Source: Ignavibacteria bacterium
GTDB taxonomy: Bacteria > Bacteroidota > Ignavibacteria > Tepidaquicellales > OLB5
NCBI GenBank assembly: GCA_019912545.1
Contig: JAIOIK010000138.1
Location: 46,412 to 110,411, forward strand
Length of the DNA: 64,000 nt
Reading direction: 5' to 3'
Every line of letters starts with the position of its first letter. Within the stretch, counting starts at the first letter, position 1. Shown here in pieces: positions 24,879 through 33,119 of the stretch. The translations under genes and the position numbers were made by a program. The notes beneath the pieces are model-generated. The model did no database searches. It was not told where the DNA came from and was given only the letters and a program-made list of their open reading frames with translations.

Positions 24879-26172
24879 GGTTAATGTATTCTGGTTCCGC
24901 CGCGATTTAAGGCTTGAAGATAACAAAGGGCTTCAGCATGCATTAACATCTGTATTACCGGTTTTGCCTGTTTTTATATTTGATACAGAAATACTTGACA
25001 GGCTTGAAGATAAATCCGATAGCCGGGTTTATTTCATCTATCAAACCCTGAAGGAAATTGATCTTGAACTGAAGAAATCGGGAAGCTCATTACTGGTACT
25101 CTACGGGAAACCATCCGAAGTTTGGAAAAAGCTTATAGATAAATATGATGTTTACGGGGTTTTTGCAAATCACGATTATGAGCCTTATGCCATCCAAAGA
25201 GATCAGAGAATAAAAAAACTTCTTGGTAAAAAAGGAATTCATTTTAATACTTACAAAGACCATGTCATTTTTGAAAAAAATGAAGTCACCAAACCCGATG
25301 GCAAGCCATATACAATTTTTACTCCATACTTCAATAAGTGGATGGAGCGGTTCTCGCTAAAGGATGTCACGGATTACCGCGTAAAGCATTTGCTTGGCAT
25401 GTTCCGGAAATTTGAGAGCAGCATGCCTTCTTTGCGGAAGATCGGCTTTAATAAGTCGAAAGTAACTTTCCCTGCAAATGAACTGAACAGAAGTATTGTA
25501 AAAAACTATGAGATTACCCGTGATAACCCCTCTATTGAAGGCACAACGCGCATGAGTGTACATTTGAGATTTGGAACCGTAAGCATCCGCAGACTCACGG
25601 AAGAGGCCGCCAAGCTAAGCCCTGTATGGCTTAAAGAACTTATCTGGCGCGAATTTTTCATGATGATAATTTATCACTTTCCTCATTCGGCTGTTAAATC
25701 ATTCCGGCCGGAGTATGACCGGATAAAATGGCGGAACAATGAAGATGAGTTTGAGACATGGTGCAGCGGCAAAACAGGTTTCCCGATAGTTGATGCAGGA
25801 ATGCGCGAGCTTAACTCTACAGGATTCATGCATAACAGGGTAAGGATGATAACGGCAAGCTTCCTGACGAAGAATCTGTTAATTGACTGGCGCTGGGGAG
25901 AGCGGTACTTTGCGGAAAAGCTGCTTGACTATGAATTATCATCAAATGCCGGTAACTGGCAATGGGCAGCAGGTTCTGGCTGTGACGCTGCGCCGTATTT
26001 CAGGGTTTTTAATCCTCAATTGCAGCAGGAAAAATTTGACCCTGAAATGAAATACATAAAAAGATGGATTCCCGAGTTTGGAAGCCCTGCTTACCCCGGC
26101 CCTATGGTTGATCACAAAATGGCAAGGGAAAGAGTAATAAAAGTATACAAAGAAGCCTTAGGCAAACAGTAG
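24868..26172 (+). CDS. phrB: Deoxyribodipyrimidine photolyase (class I)
   Basis: 434 residues. Photolyase splits UV-induced pyrimidine dimers with light, FAD and an antenna chromophore. The N-terminal Rossmann-like domain opens NVFWFRRDLRLEDN. The FAD-binding domain shows WLKELIWREFFMMI, FPIVDAGMRELNSTGFMHNR, RMITASFLTKNLLIDWRWGE and ELSSNAGNWQWAAGSGCDAA, with the tryptophans of the electron relay. The end RVFNPQLQQEKFDP is typical. It is translationally coupled to the DinB gene. An organism carrying it must meet light at least at times. Confidence 0.95.
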   Translation: MDSKVNVFWFRRDLRLEDNKGLQHALTSVLPVLPVFIFDTEILDRLEDKSDSRVYFIYQTLKEIDLELKKSGSSLLVLYGKPSEVWKKLIDKYDVYGVFANHDYEPYAIQRDQRIKKLLGKKGIHFNTYKDHVIFEKNEVTKPDGKPYTIFTPYFNKWMERFSLKDVTDYRVKHLLGMFRKFESSMPSLRKIGFNKSKVTFPANELNRSIVKNYEITRDNPSIEGTTRMSVHLRFGTVSIRRLTEEAAKLSPVWLKELIWREFFMMIIYHFPHSAVKSFRPEYDRIKWRNNEDEFETWCSGKTGFPIVDAGMRELNSTGFMHNRVRMITASFLTKNLLIDWRWGERYFAEKLLDYELSSNAGNWQWAAGSGCDAAPYFRVFNPQLQQEKFDPEMKYIKRWIPEFGSPAYPGPMVDHKMARERVIKVYKEALGKQ

Positions 26173-26267
26173 TTATTTAGCAGTAATTAGGTATTTATTT
26201 TTAAATAAATAAATGATTAATTGCATCCAAAGACATTGATAATTTAATAATTTTTAACAATTTATTG

Positions 26268-26888
26268 ATGGACGCAAAAACGCTGATCATTTTAATTCCC
26301 GTATTGTTAGTTCCCTGGATCGTTCTGTTTTTTGTAATGAGGGGTTCTAACAAAAAAGTAATTAAAAACTATAAGAAACTTGGCGAAAAATATGATCTGA
26401 ATATTGATCTTACAAAAAAGGTGGGTATGAAAAATCATCCACATGCCTCTGGTACTTACAGAAGAAGGAACATAAAGATCGAAAGTGTGATTAGAGACTC
26501 CATTGACGGCAAAAAAATCATACCGCATACAATTCTTTTTGCAGAGTGCAATAACCCTGATAAATTCAGTTTCCGTGTGGTAAAGAGAAGCAAGCAGAAC
26601 AGGGCTTCTTATTCGGAAGGCTCAATTCTTATTGAGGATAACGAGTTTGACGATAAATTCATTGTACAGACTAATGATCCGCAAAGGCTCAGAAGGATAT
26701 TTGACTTCAACACAAAATTTAAGCTGGATCAGGTTCATGCCCTTGGATTTAACGGCACTATTCTGCTGCACGAGAATAATCTGCAGTACATTGAGCGAGG
26801 CCTCCTTAAGGATGATGATTCATTAATGAGGGTTGAGCTTATAATGCATGAATTCTGTGATATAGCCGAAACAATGAAGTACAATTAG
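26268..26888 (+). CDS. Membrane-anchored protein of unknown function
   Basis: 206 residues from ATG 26268; an adjacent TTG at 26265 is an alternative start. One N-terminal membrane segment (LIILIPVLLVPWIVLFFVM) is followed by a soluble domain with KNYKKLGEKYDLNIDL, a short NHPHASGTYRRRNI loop, and a C-terminal LMRVELIMHEFCDIAETMK helix. No catalytic motif is evident. It faces the cytosol or periplasm depending on topology; positive residues after the segment (RGSNKKVIK) favour the cytosol. A strong terminator follows. I do not recognise the family. Confidence 0.8.
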   Translation: MDAKTLIILIPVLLVPWIVLFFVMRGSNKKVIKNYKKLGEKYDLNIDLTKKVGMKNHPHASGTYRRRNIKIESVIRDSIDGKKIIPHTILFAECNNPDKFSFRVVKRSKQNRASYSEGSILIEDNEFDDKFIVQTNDPQRLRRIFDFNTKFKLDQVHALGFNGTILLHENNLQYIERGLLKDDDSLMRVELIMHEFCDIAETMKYN

Positions 26889-26890
26889 AA

Positions 26891-26927
26891 AGACCTCTTC
26901 AATATTTCAATTGAAGAGGTCTTTTTA
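26891..26927 (+). terminator. Rho-independent terminator
   Basis: AGACCTCTTCAAT (26891-26903) pairs with ATTGAAGAGGTCT (26910-26922), followed by TTTT. The stem is 13 bp and perfect. Confidence 0.9.
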
Positions 26928-26991
26928 TTATCTCAAAATGAATATTACACCTGAATTCTCTTATATGATCAATTTGACCGTTTATGATGCT

Positions 26992-27056
26992 TAAACCGTT
27001 AAAACGGTTACAATTAAACATTTTATCATCATTCCCACGACTAAAGTTGTGGGCTG
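26992..27056 (-). repeat. Two-hairpin composite repeat, copy B (inverted)
   Basis: AACCGTT-AA-AACGGTT (26994-27009) and CCCACGACT-AA-AGTTGTGGG (27034-27053) followed by CTG. On the minus strand the order, spacing and end CAGCCC match copy A at 12897-12962. It lies between the 3' ends of convergent genes. Confidence 0.75.
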
Positions 27057-27104
27057 CTAAATATTAACAATTATGTATTTTAATTTTAAAACACTCAATT
27101 TGAA

Positions 27105-28823
27105 TTATTTGACAAAAGACATTTTCATGGTTTTTGTATAGCTGCCGGAGCTAAGCCTGTAAAAGTATATTCCGGATGCCAGACTGGCAGGGTTGAAGCT
27201 AACTTCGTAAGTCCCTGCTATTTGCTTCTCGTTGACAAGCTCTGCAACCAAATTTCCTAAAATATCATATACTGTTATGTTTACCTCTCCCGGGTCATGG
27301 ATCATGTACCTGATAGCAGTTGAGGGATTGAACGGGTTCGGGTAATTCTGCTGCAAATCAAAACCGGATGGTATTTCATTATTTATATTTATGATGCCGG
27401 TTGTATTGCCAAAAGTACCATCGAAGTTTATATTCTGTGCGTAAACTCCGCCGCCATCATTTCTCCCGTCCTGCCAGCTTAAGATTGACATTCCGCTTGT
27501 TGAATTGATAACCGAATTAAGCCGAAGTTTAGAACTTGATAGGCTTCCCGGAACAACGATATTACCGCTCCATATATACCCACCGCTTCTGCCTAGCCTT
27601 GTGGCTTTCATCATACTGTTTCCGGAAAGTGCATCCTGGTTAAAGCAAATTATCACATTTGTATCACGAGTCATTACTGTATAGGTTATCGGCTGGTTTG
27701 AACCCAGCGGCTGAATTGCCAGACCATCTGATGTCCATAGCGGTGCTCCGGCCGGAGAGAACCTTTGAGCATAGAATCCCCATTGAGTTTGTCCGCCGTT
27801 TGCTTCCTGCCAGGCAACATAAGTTTCTCCTGTAGCAGGCATATAACCGGCAATTGGCGTAAAATGCTGATTTGAATTATTTCCGGATACTGCTGAACCA
27901 TTCACCGGAAACTGAATGGCGCCCGCAGAATTTTTTCTCTGGACAAAACCTGTAGTATTGCCGTTACGGCCGTCGTGCCAGCAATAAATTGCACCGTTAT
28001 TGCCGTCAGAATAAACTCTTGGAGTGTAAAATCTGGCAATTCCGCCAAGACTAAAGACTGTGTCTTGTGTTCCATTCCAAACTCTGGCACCCACAGATGA
28101 AACTTTTTGGGAATAGATCCTGTAATTAGTCGGATAGATACTAGTGCCAACATAACCTGAATACATTACAATAACGCTGCCGTTATCAGAAGGAACAAGT
28201 GCAGGCCAATCGAAATTTTCGGTTGTTCCGCTTGTCCATATTACCGGGGAGCTACCCCACTGTTTTACTCCCACTGCATTCAATTTTTGCAGAGCAAGCT
28301 TTTGTGGCCCCGAGCCTATTCTCCAGAAGAAAACATAATTACCATCGGATGTCTGCACAACTTTTGGATTTGGCTGAAATGAGTTAACAGAGTCAGATAG
28401 AGATACTCCATTTGCGCCCCACATTTGCGCACCGGCGGGACTTATCATGTAAGCAAACGGATTAATTGCGCCGCCATTTCTTATATCCGTAAATGTGATA
28501 ATTGCATTATTGTTGTTGTCGGCAATCATTTCCCAATCAACCAGCGAAGAGTTTTGGGGATTGCTGCTTACCAGCACTCCGGCTGAGGGAAACTGCCTGA
28601 CACCGTTTACATCAAGTCTTTGCAGGTAAACAGCATAACTTCCGCTGCGGTTATCAAACCAGGCGTGATAAGTTGAGCCATCCGGGCATAAGGCAAGTTT
28701 AGATACTGATTGCTCGCCATTGGTATCACAAACTACTGTATTAACAGAGGTGTTTGGAGTCCATTGCGCCTGAAGTGACAAGTTCATCAGGGTAACTAGT
28801 GCTAAAAGCTTAATTAATCTCAT
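27105..28823 (-). CDS. Secreted repeat protein with T9SS sorting domain
   Basis: 572 residues with a signal peptide (MRLIKLLALVTLMNLSLQAQ). The passenger contains repeats with an Asp-box-like centre: AWFDNRSG, TDIRNGG, CWHDGRNGN and SWQDGRNDGG, each followed by an aromatic-Q strand (YLQRLDVNG, FVQRKNSAG, YAQNINFDG). This looks like a beta-propeller of about 6-8 blades, as in BNR/Asp-box proteins. NYPNPFNPST near residue 490 opens the sorting domain ending TKTMKMSFVK. It is probably a surface or released binding protein; no catalytic residues are identified. Confidence 0.88.
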   Translation of the reverse strand: MRLIKLLALVTLMNLSLQAQWTPNTSVNTVVCDTNGEQSVSKLALCPDGSTYHAWFDNRSGSYAVYLQRLDVNGVRQFPSAGVLVSSNPQNSSLVDWEMIADNNNNAIITFTDIRNGGAINPFAYMISPAGAQMWGANGVSLSDSVNSFQPNPKVVQTSDGNYVFFWRIGSGPQKLALQKLNAVGVKQWGSSPVIWTSGTTENFDWPALVPSDNGSVIVMYSGYVGTSIYPTNYRIYSQKVSSVGARVWNGTQDTVFSLGGIARFYTPRVYSDGNNGAIYCWHDGRNGNTTGFVQRKNSAGAIQFPVNGSAVSGNNSNQHFTPIAGYMPATGETYVAWQEANGGQTQWGFYAQRFSPAGAPLWTSDGLAIQPLGSNQPITYTVMTRDTNVIICFNQDALSGNSMMKATRLGRSGGYIWSGNIVVPGSLSSSKLRLNSVINSTSGMSILSWQDGRNDGGGVYAQNINFDGTFGNTTGIININNEIPSGFDLQQNYPNPFNPSTAIRYMIHDPGEVNITVYDILGNLVAELVNEKQIAGTYEVSFNPASLASGIYFYRLSSGSYTKTMKMSFVK

Positions 28824-29007
28824 TGTTGAATTATTAACTTATTGATAGACATATCTGGTTTAAAAAACAAGTTTTAAAATACCAATCAATGTATATTAAT
28901 TCAAGTTGAATGCTAACGATTTTTTCAACTGATTCAGGTAATAGTGAGATACTTTCTTTGGAAATAAAACCAGAGAAAACACTTATATAATGTATTTAAG
29001 AGTGATA

Positions 29008-29481
29008 CTATTTGATCAAGACCATCCTTCTTGTATTTCTGTAATAATTCGTTTGCAGAACCAGAAGATAAATTCCACTGGAAAATTCTGATCCATCCCA
29101 TTGAGATTCGTATTCACCTGCAATTGCAATACCTGAAAAAATGACTTCTATTAACTCACTTTCTACATCATATACATTAATGCTTATCTCTGAATGTTCC
29201 GGAAGATCAAACCTTACCTTAGTAACAGGGTTAAACGGATTGGGATAACTCTGATGCAATGTGAATTTTGAGGGAATGCCTGTAGAAATCTGATTAATTC
29301 CAATTCCCCCGCTGATAGTTTTAAGGATTACACCATTTTGGCCAACAGCTATATCATTGTTTACATCTGCAAAACTTATACTGTATAGATCAGAGCCAAC
29401 ATTTATAAATTGCTCGTCCCAGTATTGAAAGAACTCCTGCCTGTATTGGATAGTATGTATTTGAAGATGAAGCGTTGGTGA
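29008..29481 (-). pseudogene. Remnant of a YCF48-like secreted protein with T9SS sorting domain
   Basis: A 158-codon frame runs without an ATG from a TAA at 29482-29484 to the stop at 29008. It contains LYSISFADVNNDIAVGQNG followed by VILKTISGG, which is the typical YCF48/photosystem-assembly-like repeat (aVGxxGxILKTxxGG), and then SYPNPFNPVT and a complete sorting domain ending RRMVLIK. A signal peptide and the preceding repeats are lost. A shorter frame starting at TTG 29259 is open but is only the sorting domain. Probably a dead gene tail, though a short expressed fragment cannot be ruled out. Confidence 0.6.
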
Positions 29482-29849
29482 TTACATTTGAAGTTTTGTA
29501 GATATTGATATATTATCCATATCAAAACCGATGCGGGAATTATCGGGAAATTCGGAGAATATGTGATAATTCATTAAACAATTTATGAATTCTTTCATTC
29601 ATTCCAAATACATTTAATGCTTAAAATCCCTGGGCGGGAAGTTAAATCAGGATAGCCAATTCTGTACATGGGTTCACATAGTAAGGCTAAAGTTTCTTCT
29701 GCCGGCAATAAGCAGGAATGAAACCGGAAACATAGCCGGTTATGTACTAAAAGTTCTACATTTAACTTTACCCGAATTTTTAGTAAATTTGTAACTCACA
29801 CCTGAATAAAATTAACTATAATATAATATACCCGAAGAAAGGATGTTAA
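29482..29849. other. 368-bp region: upstream remnant and icd promoter
   Basis: No gene is seen on either strand. TAAATTTG at 29784-29791 fits the -7 box and would give a leader of about 50 nt for icd. A purine-rich GAAGAAAGGATG precedes its ATG at about the right distance for a Shine-Dalgarno site. Confidence 0.5.
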
Positions 29850-31304
29850 ATGTCTGAAAATACACCAATTACGGTCGCATATGGAGATGGAATAGGCCCC
29901 GAAATTATGATTGCTACCCTTGATATTATCAACGCAGCGGGAGCAAAGCTTGATATAGAAGTTATCGAAATAGGAGAAAATGTCTATAACAGAGGGAACG
30001 ACACAGGCATTGAGGACAGTTCATGGGATTCACTTCTCAAAACGCGCGTTTTCCTAAAAGCTCCCATTACTACTCCACAAGGAGGCGGATTTAAAAGCTT
30101 AAATGTTACCGCCAGAAGAACACTTGGGCTTTATGCTAATGTCCGCCCGTGTGTATCTTACAATCCTTACGTTCAGACCAAGCACCCTATAATGGATGTT
30201 GTGATCATCCGTGAGAATGAAGAAGATCTTTATGCGGGAATTGAACACAGGCAAACTGACCAGGTTATGCAGTGTTTAAAGTTAATATCAGAACCCGGTT
30301 CTGAGAAAATTATCCGCTATGCATTTGAATATGCTCGTGCCAATAACCGAAAGAAAGTTACCTGCTTTATGAAAGATAATATCATGAAGCTGACAGACGG
30401 ACTCTTCCACAAAGTCTTTGATAAAGTTGGAGAAGAATATCCAGATATTGAGAAAGAAAACTGGATAGTTGATATAGGCGCTGCAAAACTTGCTACTTCT
30501 CCCGAGGCGTTTGATGTTATTGTGATGGAAAATCTTTACGGTGATATTCTCTCTGATGTAACTGCCCAAATGACAGGATCTGTTGGACTTGCGGGTTCAG
30601 CGAATATTGGTGATAAATGCGCTATGTTCGAAGCTATTCATGGTTCCGCTCCCCGCAGAGCCGGTCAAAACTCAGCAAATCCTTCAGGGTTGTTATTGGG
30701 CGCAGTAATGATGCTCACACATATTGACCAGCCGGAAATTGCCGCAAAAGTACACAATGCATGGCTAAAAACCCTTGAAGATGGAATTCATACTTACGAT
30801 ATTTTCAGAGAAGGTGTAAGCAAGCAGAAAGTCGGAACTAAGGAATTTGCAAAAGCAGTAATTGAAAGGCTTGGCCAAAAACCAAAAGAGCTTAAAGAGG
30901 TGGAATACAAACGATTTGACGTTAAATCAAATCCCGCCAATGATTACCGCAATATTAAAAAAGCAAAGAAAGAAACCGTTGGAGTTGATATATTCATTCA
31001 CTGGACGGAAGGCACTGCCGGCGAGTTAGGTGAAAAATTGAGGAACGTACTGGCTGAAGGCCTGCAAATGACGATGATCTCAAATCGTGGTACAAAAGTT
31101 TGGCCTGTTGGCAAAGTTGAGCCGTTTTGCGTTGACCACTGGAGATGCAGATATGAATCTGTCAAAAATGGTGAGCCGATCACTCACAACATGATCGTTG
31201 AGCAGCTCAGTAAATTACATGAAGCAGGATACGATTTCATAAAGTTGGAAAATCTCTGCACTTTTGACGGAGTGCCCGGTTTTTCACTCACTAAAGGGCA
31301 GTAA
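29850..31304 (+). CDS. icd: Isocitrate dehydrogenase (Thermus/rickettsial-type, long form)
   Basis: 484 residues. It oxidises isocitrate to 2-oxoglutarate in the TCA cycle. The beta-decarboxylating dehydrogenase domain shows VAYGDGIGPEIM, the substrate loop SLNVTARRTLGLYANVRP, IIRENEEDLYAGIEHRQT, NLYGDILSDVTAQMTGSVGLAGSANIG and EAIHGSAPRRAGQ. A further ~130-residue C-terminal domain (VGVDIFIHWTEGTAGELGE onward) is characteristic of the ~480-500 aa type found in Thermus and Rickettsia. Cofactor choice (NAD or NADP) cannot be settled by eye. Confidence 0.93.
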   Translation: MSENTPITVAYGDGIGPEIMIATLDIINAAGAKLDIEVIEIGENVYNRGNDTGIEDSSWDSLLKTRVFLKAPITTPQGGGFKSLNVTARRTLGLYANVRPCVSYNPYVQTKHPIMDVVIIRENEEDLYAGIEHRQTDQVMQCLKLISEPGSEKIIRYAFEYARANNRKKVTCFMKDNIMKLTDGLFHKVFDKVGEEYPDIEKENWIVDIGAAKLATSPEAFDVIVMENLYGDILSDVTAQMTGSVGLAGSANIGDKCAMFEAIHGSAPRRAGQNSANPSGLLLGAVMMLTHIDQPEIAAKVHNAWLKTLEDGIHTYDIFREGVSKQKVGTKEFAKAVIERLGQKPKELKEVEYKRFDVKSNPANDYRNIKKAKKETVGVDIFIHWTEGTAGELGEKLRNVLAEGLQMTMISNRGTKVWPVGKVEPFCVDHWRCRYESVKNGEPITHNMIVEQLSKLHEAGYDFIKLENLCTFDGVPGFSLTKGQ

Positions 31305-31331
31305 TAGGTTGTCTCAAAAGTTTCATTTCTT

Positions 31332-31359
31332 CAGTGGCACAGACATTATTGTATGTGAT
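31332..31359. repeat. Degenerate REP-like element
   Basis: CAGTGGCACAGACATTATTG followed by TATGTG matches the left REP palindrome at 4088-4112 in its first arm, but the second arm is mutated, so the hairpin is imperfect. Confidence 0.5.
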
Positions 31360-31455
31360 TATTAAATATAAATGTAGTTTTCGACAGAAAGGAATGCATG
31401 TCCCACTGTTTTTGAGTCAGGGTGAACAGTCATTTTATTCTCTAATTCAGTGAAG

Positions 31456-31489
31456 AAGGCTTTTCGGGTTAACCGGGAAGCCTTTTTTG
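31456..31489 (+). terminator. Rho-independent terminator downstream of icd
   Basis: AAGGCTT (31456-31462) and CGG pair with CCG and AAGCCTT (31478-31484) around a GTTAA centre, followed by a T run. It lies inside the longer reading frame starting at 31450, which argues that the next gene begins further down. Confidence 0.75.
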
Positions 31490-31599
31490 ATGGAGGAAAG
31501 TATAATCGTAAAATTTGTATTACTAAACGGGAACAAATTATTGAAAAATGTTATTTTGTAAGATATGAAGCGCAAACTGTTCTTAGGAAACGAAATTTC

Positions 31600-32037
31600 A
31601 TGAACTTGTGTATAACTACAAAAGTGGAACAGGACTACAGGACTGTATTCAATAGGTTTGACCTAAAATTATTCTTGAAGCTCAAGCCTCCACTTGTTTC
31701 ATTCAACATCCTGAGGTTTGACGGCTGCAAGCCCGGTGACGAAGTAATACTTGAAATAAGCATCTTAGGCAATAAGCAGCAATGGAATGCTCTAATTACT
31801 GAGCAATTTGAAAATGGTGATATGATCTGCTTCATAGATACGGGGAAAGTTTTACCAAAACCTTTAACTTATTGGAAACATAAGCATATAATTGAAAATT
31901 GTGTTGATAGTAGTAAAATTATTGATGATATTTGCTTTGAAACAGGCAATAAGTTACTGAATTATTTGCTGTTTCCGCTCATTTTTATGCAATTTTATTA
32001 CAGAAAACCTATTTATAAATCTTATTTCAGGAAGTAA
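31600..32037 (+). CDS. SRPBCC-like ligand-binding protein
   Basis: 145 residues from ATG 31600. The frame extends to 31450, but that part contains the icd terminator and is not coding-like. The start MNLCITTKVEQDYRTVFNRF, then FLKLKPPLVSFNILRFDGCKPGD, YWKHKHIIENC and LLFPLIFMQFYYRKPIYK correspond to a family common in Bacteroidota, annotated SRPBCC or ligand-binding protein. No enzyme function is known. It is followed closely by an acetyltransferase and pdxH. Confidence 0.8.
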   Translation: MNLCITTKVEQDYRTVFNRFDLKLFLKLKPPLVSFNILRFDGCKPGDEVILEISILGNKQQWNALITEQFENGDMICFIDTGKVLPKPLTYWKHKHIIENCVDSSKIIDDICFETGNKLLNYLLFPLIFMQFYYRKPIYKSYFRK

Positions 32038-32048
32038 AGCCTCATTTT

Positions 32049-32447
32049 ATGGTTATAACATATCAGGTTAATGCAAGGTTAGAAGCACATCAAATGGCTG
32101 AATTATTCAGATCCTCCGGAATAAAGAGACCGGTTGATGATCTTAACCGGCTTAAGAAAATGATTGATAGCTCGAATTTGATCGTATCAGCATGGGATGG
32201 CGAAAAACTTGTTGGAATTGCCCGGGCGCTCTCAGATTTCAGTTATTGCTGCTACCTATCTGATCTTGCTGTTGATAAAGAATACCAGAACCAGGGAATT
32301 GGACATGAACTTGTTAGCGAGATCCAGAAGCAAATAGGTGAGGGTTCTAATGTTGTTCTGCTTGCCGCACCAGAAACCATGGAATACTACCCAAAGATCG
32401 GTTTTGATAAGTGCAACGTTGCATACATAATTCCCCGCAAAAAATAA
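32049..32447 (+). CDS. GNAT family N-acetyltransferase
   Basis: 132 residues. The acetyl-CoA binding motif A is YLSDLAVDKEYQNQGIGHEL (Q-x-x-G-x-G/A), followed by LLAAPETMEYYPKIGFDKC, the usual beta-alpha-beta of motif B. Such small GNATs acetylate metabolites, aminoglycosides or protein termini; the substrate is unknown. It starts 11 bp after the SRPBCC gene and ends 2 bp before pdxH, so the three likely share a transcript. Confidence 0.9.
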   Translation: MVITYQVNARLEAHQMAELFRSSGIKRPVDDLNRLKKMIDSSNLIVSAWDGEKLVGIARALSDFSYCCYLSDLAVDKEYQNQGIGHELVSEIQKQIGEGSNVVLLAAPETMEYYPKIGFDKCNVAYIIPRKK

Positions 32448-32449
32448 AT

Positions 32450-33118
32450 ATGCCTTCCTCGAAGCCGAAAGGCGCCATTTCGGAAAAAGAACTTCAGAAC
32501 CTGCGAAAGCAATACTCAAAAAGTTCCTTAACATCTTCCAGCATAAATAAAGACCCAATTGTTCAATTCGAGAAATGGTTTGCAGAAGTCCTTGAATCAG
32601 GTTTTTATGAACCGAATGCGATGATACTTGCAACAGCTTCAAAAAGCGGAAGGCCATCGGTTAGAACTCTGCTCTTAAAAGGCATTGATGAAAAAGGCTT
32701 TATGTTCTACACAAATTACAAAAGCAGAAAAGGAATTGAGATCGGGCAGAATCCATTCGGAAGCCTTTTGTTCTATTGGGATAAACTTGAGCGCCAGGTG
32801 AGAGTTGAAGGCAGGATCGAAAAACTTACAAAAGAAGAAAGCGAAGAATATTTTAACACCAGGCCTTATAAAAGCAGGGTTGGCGCATGGGCTTCAGAGC
32901 AAAGCACCGTAATTGAAAGCAGATCAGTGATAGTAAAAGAATTCCTGAGATATATGATGAAGTTCAGAACTCACGTTCCGCTTCCGCCGGTATGGGGCGG
33001 ATACAGGCTTGTTCCGGAATCATTTGAATTCTGGCAGGGAAGACCAAACCGCCTTCATGATAGGATCAGGTACACTCTTCAAAAAAAAGGGTGGAAGATC
33101 GAAAGGCTTGCTCCGTAA
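32450..33118 (+). CDS. pdxH: Pyridoxamine 5'-phosphate oxidase
   Basis: 222 residues from ATG 32450, chosen because it directly follows the upstream stop; a frame from 32411 would overlap the acetyltransferase by 37 bp. PdxH oxidises PMP or PNP to PLP with FMN. Motifs are DPIVQFEKWFAEV, MILATASKSGRPSVRTLLLK, GFMFYTNYKSRKG, RPYKSRVGAWASEQST, PLPPVWGGYRLVPESFEFWQ and the GRPNRLHDRIRY end. Length and motif order are standard. Its stop codon is one base from the stop of the convergent minus-strand gene, so there is no room for a terminator. Confidence 0.95.
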   Translation: MPSSKPKGAISEKELQNLRKQYSKSSLTSSSINKDPIVQFEKWFAEVLESGFYEPNAMILATASKSGRPSVRTLLLKGIDEKGFMFYTNYKSRKGIEIGQNPFGSLLFYWDKLERQVRVEGRIEKLTKEESEEYFNTRPYKSRVGAWASEQSTVIESRSVIVKEFLRYMMKFRTHVPLPPVWGGYRLVPESFEFWQGRPNRLHDRIRYTLQKKGWKIERLAP

Positions 33119-33119
33119 C

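Noticed and set aside
31450..31599. Upstream extension of the SRPBCC-like protein
   Set aside because: It contains a hairpin plus T-run terminator of the preceding gene and is not coding-like.
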